DNA of 43,113 bases from Neorhizobium sp. SHOUNA12A (GCF_023006505.1 NZ_JALBGV010000052.1:1-43113), one strand, 5' to 3'. Numbered from the stretch's first letter, positions 9,541-18,575 are shown. The notes: generated by a model from the sequence alone, not told the origin. Made by a program: numbers and translations.

Positions 9541-10706
9541 TTCGTCCGCTCCAGGATGGACACGTAATTAGCAACGGCGGCGCCGCCCATGTTGAACACA
9601 CCGGCCATTGTCGCCTTCGGCAGCTGCATGTCGCCCGCCTCGCCGCAGAGCTGCATCGCCGCCATGACATGCATGGAAACGCCGGTTGCGCCGATCGGAT
9701 GGCCCTTGGATTTCAGGCCGCCGGACGGATTGACCGGCAGGCGGCCGTCCTTGCGGGTGATCCCTTCGCGGATGACGCGGTAACCCTCGCCGGGCTTGGC
9801 AAGCCCCATCGCCTCGTATTCGATGAGCTCGGCGATCGTAAAGCAGTCATGGGTTTCGACGAAGCTCAGATCGTCGAGCGAAACGCCCGCCTCGGCCAGG
9901 GATTTCTGCCAAGCCATGCGTGCGCCGTCGAAGGCGATCGGGTCGCGCCGCGACATGGCGAGGATATCGTTGACATGGTTATGCGCCTTGAAGGCGACGG
10001 CGCGCTTCATGCCAGCCGCGACTTCGGGCGCCGCAATCACCAGGGCGGCCGCACCATCCGAAACCAGCGAGCAGTCGGTGCGCCTCAGCGGCGCTGCCAC
10101 ATAGGGATTCTTGTCGGACACAGTGTTGCAGAAGTCGAAGCCGAAATCCTTCTGCATATGCGCATAGGGGTTCTTCATGCCGTTCGCGTGGTTCTTGGCC
10201 GCGATCATCGCCAGCTCTTCCGAACGGTCGCCATAACGCTGGAAATAATGGCTGGCGATGCGGCCGAAGAGGCCGGCGAAGCCGCCTTCGACATCGGCCT
10301 CCTCCTCGCGGTATGAGGCCGACAGCAGGATGTCGCCCGTCTCCTTGGTGGGCAGTGCCGTCATCTTTTCCGCACCGACGACCAGCGCGATCTTGCCGCG
10401 GCCGGCAGCGATGAAGTCGAGCGCTGTATAAAGCGCCGCCGAACCGGTGGCGCAGGCATTCTCCATCCGCACCGCCGGCACATGGTCGAACCCGTCGGCC
10501 GCCATCGCCACCAGCGCGCCTTGGAAATCCTGCTTGGAAAAACCGTTGTTGAACACGCCGACGAAAATGCCGTCGACATCCCTGGCCGTGATGCCGGCAT
10601 GTTCGAGGGCCGGATTGATCACCTCGGCCATCAATTCCCGCGTCGAGGCCGCTTCGGACTTGCCGAACTTCGAATGCGCCCAACCGACGATCTGCGCTCC
10701 TGCCAT
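9537..10706 (-). CDS. Thiolase family protein (SCP2/lipid-transfer type acetyl-CoA acyltransferase)
   Basis: A 389-aa thiolase that would cleave a beta-ketoacyl-CoA to acetyl-CoA (or propionyl-CoA) plus a shortened acyl-CoA. The acyl-accepting cysteine is Cys85 in ENACATGSAAL. Other motifs are ETHDCF (His286, Cys288) and the late GGLKSKGHPIGATG block (His336). The HDCF motif and the absence of the C-terminal Cys-x-Gly motif of classical degradative thiolases place it in the SCP2-thiolase-like branch. That branch commonly handles branched, sterol-derived or aromatic side-chain beta-ketoacyl-CoAs. It is preceded by a good ribosome site (AAGGAGAAGG) 16 bp after the IclR stop and is coupled to the ligase by a 4-bp overlap. 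Biosynthetic condensation is possible in principle, but a ligase-dehydrogenase-importer context favours catabolism. Confidence 0.92.
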   Translation of the reverse strand: MAGAQIVGWAHSKFGKSEAASTRELMAEVINPALEHAGITARDVDGIFVGVFNNGFSKQDFQGALVAMAADGFDHVPAVRMENACATGSAALYTALDFIAAGRGKIALVVGAEKMTALPTKETGDILLSASYREEEADVEGGFAGLFGRIASHYFQRYGDRSEELAMIAAKNHANGMKNPYAHMQKDFGFDFCNTVSDKNPYVAAPLRRTDCSLVSDGAAALVIAAPEVAAGMKRAVAFKAHNHVNDILAMSRRDPIAFDGARMAWQKSLAEAGVSLDDLSFVETHDCFTIAELIEYEAMGLAKPGEGYRVIREGITRKDGRLPVNPSGGLKSKGHPIGATGVSMHVMAAMQLCGEAGDMQLPKATMAGVFNMGGAAVANYVSILERTK

Positions 10707-10722
10707 GACCTTCTCCTTCGTT

Positions 10723-11598
10723 TCAAACCCGTTCCGGTGTTCTCGGCCGTGCCGCCTGCGGCGCCTTTCGAGGCGCCGGTTTCTCCGAACTGAACAGCGA
10801 TTTCAGCTTGCCCTGCACCCGATCGACCTCATGTGCCAGCAGCCCGGCAAGCTCCTTCTGACGCGCCTCACCCATGCGACTGTCGATCGCGGCAATCGAC
10901 AAGGCTCCTGCAAGCCGTCCGTCGGGCAGCAGGATCGCCATGCCGATCCCCCAGGAATTGGCGATGACTCGCCCTGGATTGAGCGCGTAGCCAAGCTCGC
11001 GTGTGCGGCCGACATCCTCGCGAATGATGTCCGGCGAATAGCCCGGATATTGCGCGGCAATGACGCCTTCAATACGGCCGAGGACCCCCTCGACTTCCGC
11101 GTCCGGCAATGCAGCCAGCATCGCAAGTGATCCGGCGCCGACACCGAGCGGGTTCTGGTCGCCGGTCAGCAGCGCGTGGGTGCGCACCGGATGCGTGCCC
11201 TCCTCGCGATGCAGACAGACGGCGTAGTCGTCACGCCGCATCGAGACGAAGCTGGTGTCGGCCGATTTGCCGGAAAGCCGCTTCAGGCTTTCGCCCGCCA
11301 TTTCCAGAAGGCCGTGCCGGCGAGAGGCCAGCATGCCGAGGACGTAAAGTTCCCCGCCGAGATAATATCGGCGGGTAAGTTCGTCCTGCTCGACGAGGCG
11401 GGAGCGCATCAGCGCCATCAGCAGCCGCCGGGCAGTGGGTTTGTTGAGGCCGCTATCGGCGACCACATCGGCGAGCGCGACACCCTTTTCCGCGCCGCGG
11501 CCGACGATAGAGAGAAGCTGCAGCGCCCGCTCCACCGCCTGCGAGCCGGAAACGGCACCTTCCCGAAGACCCGAGGGGATCTCGATCACCTGTTGCAT
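10723..11598 (-). CDS. IclR-family transcriptional regulator
   Basis: A 291-aa regulator. The N-terminal winged HTH spans about residues 18-80 (helix pair around VALADVVADSGLNKPTARRL). The C-terminal GAF-like effector domain contains LGVGAGSLAMLAALP and the late LPDGRLAGALSIAAIDSRM block typical of IclR proteins. The tail after about residue 265 is proline/arginine-rich and likely disordered. It lies inside the transcription unit it presumably controls, 35 bp after dctP and 16 bp before the thiolase gene. The ligand is probably the imported acid or its CoA derivative; whether it represses or activates is not visible. Confidence 0.92.
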   Translation of the reverse strand: MQQVIEIPSGLREGAVSGSQAVERALQLLSIVGRGAEKGVALADVVADSGLNKPTARRLLMALMRSRLVEQDELTRRYYLGGELYVLGMLASRRHGLLEMAGESLKRLSGKSADTSFVSMRRDDYAVCLHREEGTHPVRTHALLTGDQNPLGVGAGSLAMLAALPDAEVEGVLGRIEGVIAAQYPGYSPDIIREDVGRTRELGYALNPGRVIANSWGIGMAILLPDGRLAGALSIAAIDSRMGEARQKELAGLLAHEVDRVQGKLKSLFSSEKPAPRKAPQAARPRTPERV

Positions 11599-11633
11599 AT
11601 GCCGTTTCCCATCAGATGCATGGCCGCCACCGA

Positions 11634-12653
11634 TCAGCTCAATGACTTGCCGATAGCCTTTTCGAGGATCGCCCAGGCCTCGTCGCCGTATTTCGACTTC
11701 CAGTCCTTGTAAAAATTGGCAGCGCGCAGCTTTTCCTGGAAAAGCGCGCCGTCCGGCTTGTTGAACTTCATGCCCTTGCCTTCGAGTTCGGCCTGGACGG
11801 TGGCGTTGAGGCCCATGACGTCCTTGCGCTGCAGCTCGGCGGCGGCGTTGAAGTGCTTAGAGACGATCCCCTGCAGATCTGCCGGCAGCGCCTGCCAGGA
11901 GCGGCGGTTGAGGAGAATCCAGAAACCATCCCACATGTGGTTCGTCATCGAGACGTATTTCTGCACCTCGAACAGCTTTGCCGTCGTCAGGATGGCGAGT
12001 GGATTTTCCTGTCCGTCGACGATGCCGGTCTGCAATGCGGTATAGGTTTCGGCAAAGTTGATGCTGGCGGGCGCCGAACCGAAGGCGGTGAACATCGAGG
12101 TCCAGAGCGGGCTGACCGGCACGCGGATCTTGAAGCCTTCGAGATCCTTCGGCTTTTCGATCGGCCCCTTGGACGAGGTGATCTGCCGGAAACCGTTGTC
12201 CCAGATCTTTTCGAGCGTCAGCAGCCCCTTCTTCTCGATCTCGCCGCGAACATATTTGCCGAGTTCGCCGTCCATGGCTGGCCAGACCTTGTCGTAGCTC
12301 GGGAACGCGAAACCGACGCCGTTGAGCGAGGCATTGGGCACCAGGGTCGACAGGATGATCGGCGAAAGGCTGAACATTTCGACGCCGCCCGAACGCACCT
12401 GGTTCAGCATGTCCGTATCGGCGCCGAGCTGGCTCGACGGGAAGATATTGATCGCCATGCGACCACCGCTCTCCTCCAGGATCTTGGCGACAGCCTCCTT
12501 GGCGCGAGTGTTCATCGGGTGCGTCAGCGTCTGGTTGTTGGCGAACTTATAGGTGAACTCGGCGGCATTGGCCGGCCGCGTGCGGATCGAAAAGGTCGTA
12601 GCGATGCCGGTCGTGGCCGCGCCCAAAAGAAGCGTTCTGCGATTGACGTTCAT
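11634..12653 (-). CDS. dctP: TRAP transporter solute-binding protein (DctP family)
   Basis: A 339-aa periplasmic binding protein that delivers an organic acid to the DctQM permease. The N-terminus carries a twin-arginine-like export signal (NRRTLLLGAATTG) with predicted cleavage after ANA (about residue 30). The body shows typical DctP features: the FPSSQLG segment, and the conserved region FKIRVPVSPLWTSMFTAFGS containing the arginine that usually binds the substrate carboxylate. The later SFAETYTALQTG-like block reads NFAETYTALQTGIVDGQENP. It is 46 bp downstream of the permease gene. The ligand is unknown; the CoA ligase and thiolase nearby suggest a carboxylic acid. Confidence 0.94.
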   Translation of the reverse strand: MNVNRRTLLLGAATTGIATTFSIRTRPANAAEFTYKFANNQTLTHPMNTRAKEAVAKILEESGGRMAINIFPSSQLGADTDMLNQVRSGGVEMFSLSPIILSTLVPNASLNGVGFAFPSYDKVWPAMDGELGKYVRGEIEKKGLLTLEKIWDNGFRQITSSKGPIEKPKDLEGFKIRVPVSPLWTSMFTAFGSAPASINFAETYTALQTGIVDGQENPLAILTTAKLFEVQKYVSMTNHMWDGFWILLNRRSWQALPADLQGIVSKHFNAAAELQRKDVMGLNATVQAELEGKGMKFNKPDGALFQEKLRAANFYKDWKSKYGDEAWAILEKAIGKSLS

Positions 12654-12699
12654 GAAATCCTCCTCCGAATTCAGTTCCCAGTTTTTTGCCTCACAGCCT

Positions 12700-14586
12700 C
12701 TAGAGAAAGGCGGTCGAGAAATAGGGCACGGCTGCGATCACCAGAAGGCCGATCATCAGCGCGCCGATATAGGGCCAGATGGCTTTCATCGCTTCGTCCG
12801 GCGAAACATTGCCGATCTTGCAGGCGATGTAGAAACCGATGCCAATCGGCGGCGTCATCAGGCCGATATTCATCGCCGTCACCACCACCATGGAATAATG
12901 GATATCGTTGATGCCGAGCGAGCGGGCGACCGGAAACATGATCGGCGCCATCAGCACGATCGCCGGCAGGCCTTCCAGCACGCAGCCGAGCACCATGAAT
13001 ATCAGGATGGTGACACCCATGAAGGTCATCCAACCACCCGGCAGGCCTTGGACCGCCTGCACAAGTTGGGCTGCGAAGCCCGTCTGGGTCAGTGCCCAGG
13101 CCATGGCGGAAGCGGCACCCAGGATCATCAGGATCGCGCCGGAAAGTGCCGCCGTCTCCACCAGCATCTCATAGAGCTTCTTCAGGCTGATACCGCCGTA
13201 GAGCGTCGCCCCGATGATCATCGCGTAGAGGACGGCGATCGTCGAAACTTCCGTCGCGGTGGCAATGCCTTCGCCGACTGCGGTGCGGATCAGGAAAGGC
13301 AAAACCAGTGCCGGCGCGGCGACCAGCAGCGCTTTCTTGATCACCGTCAGCGGTGCCCGGCGCACCCCGGCCATGGATTCGTGCCGCGCCTTCCAGCGCG
13401 CCAGGATCGCGAGGACCAGAAGCAGGACCATGGCAATCGCGAAGCCGGACGTGAAAAGCCCGGCGATCGAGACGCCGGCGGCGGAGCCGAGCACGATCAG
13501 CACGATCGACGGCGGCACAGTTTCCGCCATTGCCGCCCCGGTTGCCAGAAGCGCGATCATCTCTGGCGGCCTGTGGCCGCGGCGCTTCATTTCCGGAAAC
13601 AGCGCCGGCGCGACGGTCGCCATATCGGAGACCTTGGAGCCCGAAATACCGGAAACCAGGAACATCGAGCCGAGCAGCACATAGGACATCCCGGCCCGCA
13701 CGTGGCCGAGCAGCGAGGCCAGCACCTCGACGATCGCCTTGCCCATGCCGGTCGCATCGAGCACGCAGCCGAGCAGCACGAAGATCGGCACCGACAGCAG
13801 GATGATGCTCGACATGCCCTCATCCATGCGGCCGATCATCACGAACACCGGGACTGATGTCGTGAACGTCAGGAATGCCAGTGTCCCAAGGCCGAAGCAG
13901 AAAGCGATCGGAACGCCGAGCACGAGAAACAACGCCACGAAACCGACGAGGAAGATCGGGATGTTCCAGTTACCGATCTGCTTGAGGCCCGGCCCAACGA
14001 GCCAGAGGAACATGGTCGCCGCGGCGATGATCACCACCGATATCGCGACCTGCCTTAAGGTCGATCCCTTCAGCGCGTTGATAACCGCGAGGATCAACAT
14101 CAACCCAACACCGACCGGCAGGGCCGCAGCGCGAAAGCTCATCGGAATATTGAGCGCCGCCGAGGTGATGTAGGATTCCTCGATCGCGTATTCATAAGCC
14201 GGGCGCAACATCACTCCAAGGAAAAGCGCCATCAGCAGCAAGGCCAGCGTGTTCGCCAGTCCACGCGTCCTTTCGGGCAGCATGCCCACGAAGAGCGTCA
14301 GCCGCAGGTGTTCGCTGCGGTCTACGGCCATGGCCGAGCCGAGCATGGCAAGCCAGAGGAAAGAGATCGATGCCACCTCGTCGATCCAGACGATCGGCAG
14401 CGAAAAAACGTAGCGGGAAACAACTCCGGCCAACAGAAGCGCGATGATCCCGACGAGAAGCGCGGCAGCAATCGCCTCCACCGGCCGCATCCAGACGGAG
14501 CCGCTCTGCTGCGGCGCCACGCCTTCGAGGCCGGCGAGCAGCGAGGCCTCGTCCATGGGCTCGATTGTATTCTGGGCTGCCGTCAC
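12700..14586 (-). CDS. TRAP transporter fused small-large permease (DctQM)
   Basis: A 628-aa inner-membrane protein in which the DctQ (about residues 30-200, four hydrophobic helices, with the motif VWIDEVASISFLWLAMLG) and DctM parts (about 210-628, roughly twelve helices) are one polypeptide. The DctM part has the SGSKVSDMATVAPALFPEM, CVLEGLPAIVLMAPI and GLMTPPIGIGFYIAC blocks. Such fusions are common in the family. The start is GTG at 14586, preceded by GAGGAGG. It is the first gene of the run dctQM-dctP-iclR-thiolase-ligase-SDR, so its upstream gap probably holds the operon promoter. It drives secondary, ion-coupled uptake of the DctP ligand. Confidence 0.94.
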   Translation of the reverse strand: MTAAQNTIEPMDEASLLAGLEGVAPQQSGSVWMRPVEAIAAALLVGIIALLLAGVVSRYVFSLPIVWIDEVASISFLWLAMLGSAMAVDRSEHLRLTLFVGMLPERTRGLANTLALLLMALFLGVMLRPAYEYAIEESYITSAALNIPMSFRAAALPVGVGLMLILAVINALKGSTLRQVAISVVIIAAATMFLWLVGPGLKQIGNWNIPIFLVGFVALFLVLGVPIAFCFGLGTLAFLTFTTSVPVFVMIGRMDEGMSSIILLSVPIFVLLGCVLDATGMGKAIVEVLASLLGHVRAGMSYVLLGSMFLVSGISGSKVSDMATVAPALFPEMKRRGHRPPEMIALLATGAAMAETVPPSIVLIVLGSAAGVSIAGLFTSGFAIAMVLLLVLAILARWKARHESMAGVRRAPLTVIKKALLVAAPALVLPFLIRTAVGEGIATATEVSTIAVLYAMIIGATLYGGISLKKLYEMLVETAALSGAILMILGAASAMAWALTQTGFAAQLVQAVQGLPGGWMTFMGVTILIFMVLGCVLEGLPAIVLMAPIMFPVARSLGINDIHYSMVVVTAMNIGLMTPPIGIGFYIACKIGNVSPDEAMKAIWPYIGALMIGLLVIAAVPYFSTAFL

Positions 14587-14880
14587 GCGTCATCCTCCTC
14601 TATGCTGCGAAGGGGACAGGCGAAAGAAACGCTCCGGATCGATCGCGATCAAGCCGCAAATCCAGGCGGATGACACCCCTCTCCGGCGTCACCGCTTCTT
14701 CTCCCGACGTCCGGCTCCTCCAGCCATCCGCAGTGGTCCATTATCTGGATCTTGTTCTCTTCAAGTTGCCGGAGTTTGCTGAAAACAGTTAAATTAGGCA
14801 AGCTTGAATTTGCCGGAAGATGATAAAACTTGAAAGACGATCCATAGTATGGACTGGCTTACACCGTACCTTGGATCGCC
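14587..14880. other. Intergenic region upstream of the TRAP/thiolase operon
   Basis: About 294 bp without a convincing gene between two minus-strand genes. The part at 14740-14850 is markedly more AT-rich than its neighbours and is the likely promoter and operator zone of the dctQM-led operon. I cannot place -35/-10 boxes with confidence. Confidence 0.5.
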
Positions 14881-15684
14881 TCAGCTCAAGCTACCGGACA
14901 CCGTCACATGCAGCCCGCCGTCAATCGGGAGTTCCACGCCGGTGATGTATTTCGCCTCGTCGGATGCGAGGAAAACCGCGGCCCAGGCGATATCCCAGCC
15001 ATCCCCCTGCCGTTTCATCGGCGAAAGCGCGTCCCTTTTGGCCTTCATCTCCTCGGCAGAACCATAATAGCCGCTGATCTGTTTCTGGATATGCGGCGTG
15101 TCCATCACCCCCGGCAGAATCGCGTTGGCGCGGATGCCCTTGGCCGCATATTCGATCGCAATCGCCCGCGTGAAGTGATTGAGCGCGGCCTTCGATGCAT
15201 AATATGAAACGTAGGGGTAGCCGGTCCACCTGATGGAGGCGAGCGACGAGATGTTGATGATCGCCCCGCCGCCCTGTTTCTCCATGATCGGCAGAACGGC
15301 CTTGCAGGTGAGGAAGGCGCTGGTCAGGTTGACGTCCATCACCTTGCGCCAACTCTCTTCGGTTGCCTCCGCCGCACCGCCCGGCAGGTTGATGCCGACA
15401 TTGTTGTGCAGCACGTCGATGCGGCCAAAACGCTCCATGGTCGCTTCGACAACGGCAGAAATATCACTGGATCTGGTGACGTCGGCGGCGAGCGCCAGGC
15501 CTGAACCGCCCTCGGATTGGATGACGTCGACCGTGTTCCTCGCCGCCTCGAGATCGACGTCGACGCAGACGACGCTGCCGCCCTCGCGGGCATAGGCGAC
15601 GGCGGCGGCCTTGCCGTTCCCGAAACCCGGGCCGACCGAGCCGGCGCCGAAAACGAGAACAACCTTATTCTTCATGCGATCCAT
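14881..15684 (-). CDS. SDR-family oxidoreductase
   Basis: A 267-aa short-chain dehydrogenase/reductase. The catalytic residues are Ser147, Tyr161 and Lys165 (YYASK), with a NNVG motif at 94-97. The nucleotide-binding loop is unusual: the expected TGxxxGIG is replaced by a longer FGAGSVGPGFGNGKA, as in a sub-branch annotated for bile-acid or cyclic-alcohol substrates. The ATG at 15684 is chosen because GGAGGAG sits 6 nt upstream; an in-frame codon 42 bp earlier has no such site. It is separated from the TRAP operon by about 294 bp and may belong to the same regulon. Substrate unknown. Confidence 0.9.
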   Translation of the reverse strand: MDRMKNKVVLVFGAGSVGPGFGNGKAAAVAYAREGGSVVCVDVDLEAARNTVDVIQSEGGSGLALAADVTRSSDISAVVEATMERFGRIDVLHNNVGINLPGGAAEATEESWRKVMDVNLTSAFLTCKAVLPIMEKQGGGAIINISSLASIRWTGYPYVSYYASKAALNHFTRAIAIEYAAKGIRANAILPGVMDTPHIQKQISGYYGSAEEMKAKRDALSPMKRQGDGWDIAWAAVFLASDEAKYITGVELPIDGGLHVTVSGSLS

Positions 15685-15751
15685 AAATTGCTCCTCCAAA
15701 CCGCCCTCCCCGGCGGCTCGAAACAACTTAGGGTGCGGTTGTCAGCAGGTC

Positions 15752-15780
15752 CATGTTCAATCGCGGACAGAACATGTTCA
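15752..15780. promoter_or_regulatory. Repeated CATGTTCA boxes with a perfect GAACATGTTC palindrome
   Basis: CATGTTCA occurs at 15752-15759 and again at 15773-15780, exactly 21 bp apart (two helical turns). The second copy is part of a perfect 10-bp palindrome, GAACATGTTC, at 15770-15779. It lies about 70-95 bp upstream of the SDR start at 15684 on the minus strand. The spacing and symmetry suggest an operator for a dimeric regulator; the IclR protein at 10723-11598 is the nearest candidate. Confidence 0.5.
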
Positions 15781-15851
15781 AAAAGGACCCAACCGCTCGG
15801 CATGACCTGAGTCCGCGGCATTTCCCGCCGACTACCCCGACATAGCAGGAT

Positions 15852-16433
15852 TTACTTTTCTTCCGCGGGGCCAGTCCGGAATGCACCTCGGGCGAGATAT
15901 CGAGCATGGTCCCGGACATCCCTCGGCCAGCTCTCCGTCAGCTCCCTGAAGCGATCCTCCTGCCCCGCATAAAGCGCCCGCGCCGCGTCCTCGTATCCCG
16001 GCTGATCGCCGCCGAGCGCCCGCATGAAGCGATCGGCGGACTCCTGAGCCCGGCGCCTATCATCTCCCGCACTACCGGCGGCACGTGCTGCGTCGACGAG
16101 TTTGCGCAGCACCACGGAGGCGCCGCCCGGCTGCTGACCGAGCCATTCCCAATGCCGCGGCAGCAATGTCACCTCGCGTGGCACCACGCCAAGCTTCGGC
16201 CGGCCGGGCCGCCGCTCCACCGGCTCGACAGGCTCCACGTTGTTCGTGGGAAGACGACTGAGACAATCTTCGAGAGTACCACGCAGATCGAGATCGACCG
16301 GCTTTCCGGTCGCATCGTCGAAGACCAGAGCGCTTTCATGGCCACCGGCCTTGATCGCCGTGACGACCTCGGCCGGGGATCCACCCGCAATACGGATTTC
16401 ACCCCAAAAAGCTGTCCAATGAAAATCCGCCAT
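15852..16433 (-). CDS. DUF2239 family protein
   Basis: A 193-aa cytoplasmic protein with no signal peptide or membrane helix. Its middle block (VVPREVTLLPRHWEWLGQQP followed by GGASVVLRKLVDAAR) is the hallmark of the DUF2239 family, whose function is unknown. An arginine-rich RRPGRPK segment at about 73-79 resembles an AT-hook-like linker. The C-terminal part is charged and helical. The ATG at 16433 gives a family-length protein. It stands alone between an SDR and an acyltransferase, and nothing nearby suggests a role. Confidence 0.85.
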   Translation of the reverse strand: MADFHWTAFWGEIRIAGGSPAEVVTAIKAGGHESALVFDDATGKPVDLDLRGTLEDCLSRLPTNNVEPVEPVERRPGRPKLGVVPREVTLLPRHWEWLGQQPGGASVVLRKLVDAARAAGSAGDDRRRAQESADRFMRALGGDQPGYEDAARALYAGQEDRFRELTESWPRDVRDHARYLARGAFRTGPAEEK

Positions 16434-16493
16434 CTGCTTCCTCTGTATTGAGATGCAGATTTATCCGGGTAAAATAGGATCGTCAATCCGGGA

Positions 16494-17573
16494 TCAGGCG
16501 GTCCGCTGTCTCAGGCGGCCAAGACCGACGCGAAGATGACCAGCAGCGCGGATGATCGCCCGCCGCGCCGCCGGTTCGATGGTCGTTGCGATCACCCAGG
16601 CGACGAAGAGCAGGGCGGCAACCAGCACCAGGGCAACGAGCCAGCGGTTCTGATCCGTGCCGAAACGGGCAAACACCGCGTAACCGATATTCTGGTGCAG
16701 CAGGTAAAGCGGATAGGTGAGGCCACCGAGCCCGATCGCCAATGCCGGAGAAATGCGCAGCGACGGCGCCGTGGCGCAGACCGCGACCGCTGCAAGCGCC
16801 AGCAGCCCGATGAGCGCGAGCCCGACGGCGCTGCGGCTCAGGCCGTATGTTGCGATGAAATCCGGTTCTGTCAGGAAGGGTGTGGCGATTGCCCAGCAGA
16901 CGGCGGCTGCAAGCACCCAAAGGCTAGACAGGCAAGCGTGCTGCCTCACCTTGTAGAGCGCCAGGCCGAATGCGAAATAGCCGGAATATTCGGTGATCAG
17001 CAATTTCTGGATCGCGCCGCTGCCGATGAAGGCCTCGTTGACGATCGAAATCGCCAGCCACGCCAGTACGACAACGCGCCAGCCGCGCTCGAAAAGGCCG
17101 GTGGCAATGAGCAGGAAAACCCAGAAGTAGAAGATGATCTCGTAGGCGATCGTCCAGTAGGCGCCATCAAGGAACGGTTGGCCGAGGCCGCGCGAGATGA
17201 TGACGACATGTGCCAACCATTGTTTGATCGTTGGCGGATCGACGGTCGGCACATGCCAGACGGTGAGCACGACGGCGGTAATCGTCGCGCAGACGATGAA
17301 GGTCGGCCAGAGCCTGGCAAAACGACCGGCGGCAAAATCATAGGCCGTGCGGCCTTCCGCCGACATGGTGATGACATAGCCGGAAATGGCAAAGAAGATC
17401 AGCAGCCCAACATCGAACCACATGGCAAAGGGTGCGAGTTCCGGAAAGCCGATACCGCCACCCTCGCCGGAAATCCGCATGCGAAAACCGTAGTGGAACG
17501 TCAGCACCATCAGCGCCGAGACGAGGCGCAGGATATCCAGGTTCAGCAGCCGTGGCGTCTTCGGGGCCGTCAT
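16494..17573 (-). CDS. Membrane acyltransferase, OafA/YrhL (acyltransferase 3) family
   Basis: A 359-aa integral membrane protein with about ten hydrophobic segments. The N-terminus LNLDILRLVSALMVLTFHYG contains the conserved early arginine and histidine of acyltransferase-3 proteins. GYVITMS and RFARLWPTFIV are further family blocks. These enzymes move acetyl or other acyl groups onto exported polysaccharides, Nod factors, peptidoglycan or glycans. No polysaccharide genes are adjacent, so the acceptor cannot be named. It is divergent from the metallo-beta-lactamase-fold gene. Confidence 0.9.
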   Translation of the reverse strand: MTAPKTPRLLNLDILRLVSALMVLTFHYGFRMRISGEGGGIGFPELAPFAMWFDVGLLIFFAISGYVITMSAEGRTAYDFAAGRFARLWPTFIVCATITAVVLTVWHVPTVDPPTIKQWLAHVVIISRGLGQPFLDGAYWTIAYEIIFYFWVFLLIATGLFERGWRVVVLAWLAISIVNEAFIGSGAIQKLLITEYSGYFAFGLALYKVRQHACLSSLWVLAAAVCWAIATPFLTEPDFIATYGLSRSAVGLALIGLLALAAVAVCATAPSLRISPALAIGLGGLTYPLYLLHQNIGYAVFARFGTDQNRWLVALVLVAALLFVAWVIATTIEPAARRAIIRAAGHLRVGLGRLRQRTA

Positions 17574-17769
17574 CCGATCCTCTGGGGTGAAATAGCTTAA
17601 GGCCAGACCCTATCGCACCTGCCTTTGGAAAAGGTGAATCCATCCCGAGAATACGAGCGTATCCGATTGGACTGCCTCAGGTAACGCCAAGGACTTCCCT
17701 TTCCTTGCGGAATATCGTTTCCTATCAAATTCATGACAGGACCCACACAAGATCCTGAGGGAGGTTTCG

Positions 17770-18573
17770 ATGTCGATTTTTCTCTGCGGCGCCTGTGGCA
17801 CCTCCTTCGCGGAGGCCGAAGAGGCGCCGGAAGCGTGCCCTATCTGCACAGACGAGCGCCAATATATACCGCCTTCCGGCCAGGCCTGGACGACGACAGA
17901 AAAGCTTGCACGGACGCATCGAAATGCTTGGGTTCAGCTCGAGCCGGATCTGATGGCGATCCAGACTGCTCCAGCCTTCGCCATCAACCAGCGCGCCCTG
18001 CTGCTGCGTACACCGGCGGGAAATATCCTGTGGGATTGCATCGCGCTGCTGGACGACGCGACCAGGGAGATCGTTCAGGCTCTGGGCGGCCTCAGCGCCA
18101 TCGCGATCTCCCATCCGCATTATTACACGACCATGCAGGACTGGGCCGCGGCCTTCGACGCACCGATCTATCTGCATGCCGCCGACAAGGAATGGATCTG
18201 CCGCCCATCTGATTACGTCCGGCTCTGGGACGAGGACGCGCTGGTGCTCTCCTCTTCCGTCACGCTGGTCCATGGCGGCGGGCATTTTGCCGGCGGCACC
18301 GTGCTGCATTGGACGGGCGAGGACGGCAAGGGCGTGCTGCTCGCCGGCGACATCGTCCAGGTCACGCCGGGCACCGACCATGTCTCCTTCATGTGGAGTT
18401 ATCCCAACATGCTGCCGCTCAGCGCCGCGGAGGTGGCGGATGTCGCCGAGCGGCTGGCGCCCTGGCCTTTCGAGCGGATCTACGGCGCCTTTTCGCACCA
18501 GAATGTCCGCCAGGACGGTCAGGCGATCGTTGCCCGCTCCGCCAGGCGTTATATCGACCGGCTTTCCAAATGA
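17770..18573 (+). CDS. Metallo-beta-lactamase-fold protein with N-terminal zinc ribbon
   Basis: A 267-aa cytoplasmic protein. Residues 6-26 form a rubredoxin-like zinc ribbon with two CxxC pairs (Cys6/Cys9, Cys23/Cys26). The rest is an MBL-fold domain. The usual HxHxDH motif is degenerate: HPHYYT keeps His115 and His117, but the Asp and His are replaced by Tyr and Thr. Downstream metal-ligand candidates are His172 (GGGHFAGG), Asp194 (LAGD) and His243. One metal site may therefore be weak or lost, or the activity may be non-hydrolytic. A GGAGG site precedes the ATG. It converges on the amidohydrolase gene across a shared hairpin. Function unknown beyond the fold. Confidence 0.88.
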   Translation: MSIFLCGACGTSFAEAEEAPEACPICTDERQYIPPSGQAWTTTEKLARTHRNAWVQLEPDLMAIQTAPAFAINQRALLLRTPAGNILWDCIALLDDATREIVQALGGLSAIAISHPHYYTTMQDWAAAFDAPIYLHAADKEWICRPSDYVRLWDEDALVLSSSVTLVHGGGHFAGGTVLHWTGEDGKGVLLAGDIVQVTPGTDHVSFMWSYPNMLPLSAAEVADVAERLAPWPFERIYGAFSHQNVRQDGQAIVARSARRYIDRLSK

Positions 18574-18575
18574 AA

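Noticed and set aside
7111..9567. Long open frame of about 818 codons on the plus strand, antisense to the ligase gene.
   Set aside because: It mirrors a GC-rich gene with clear family motifs on the other strand, has no recognisable domain and is low-complexity rich in Arg, Asp and His, as expected for a shadow frame. Similar cases are 28268-29869 and 35269-36876 on the plus strand.
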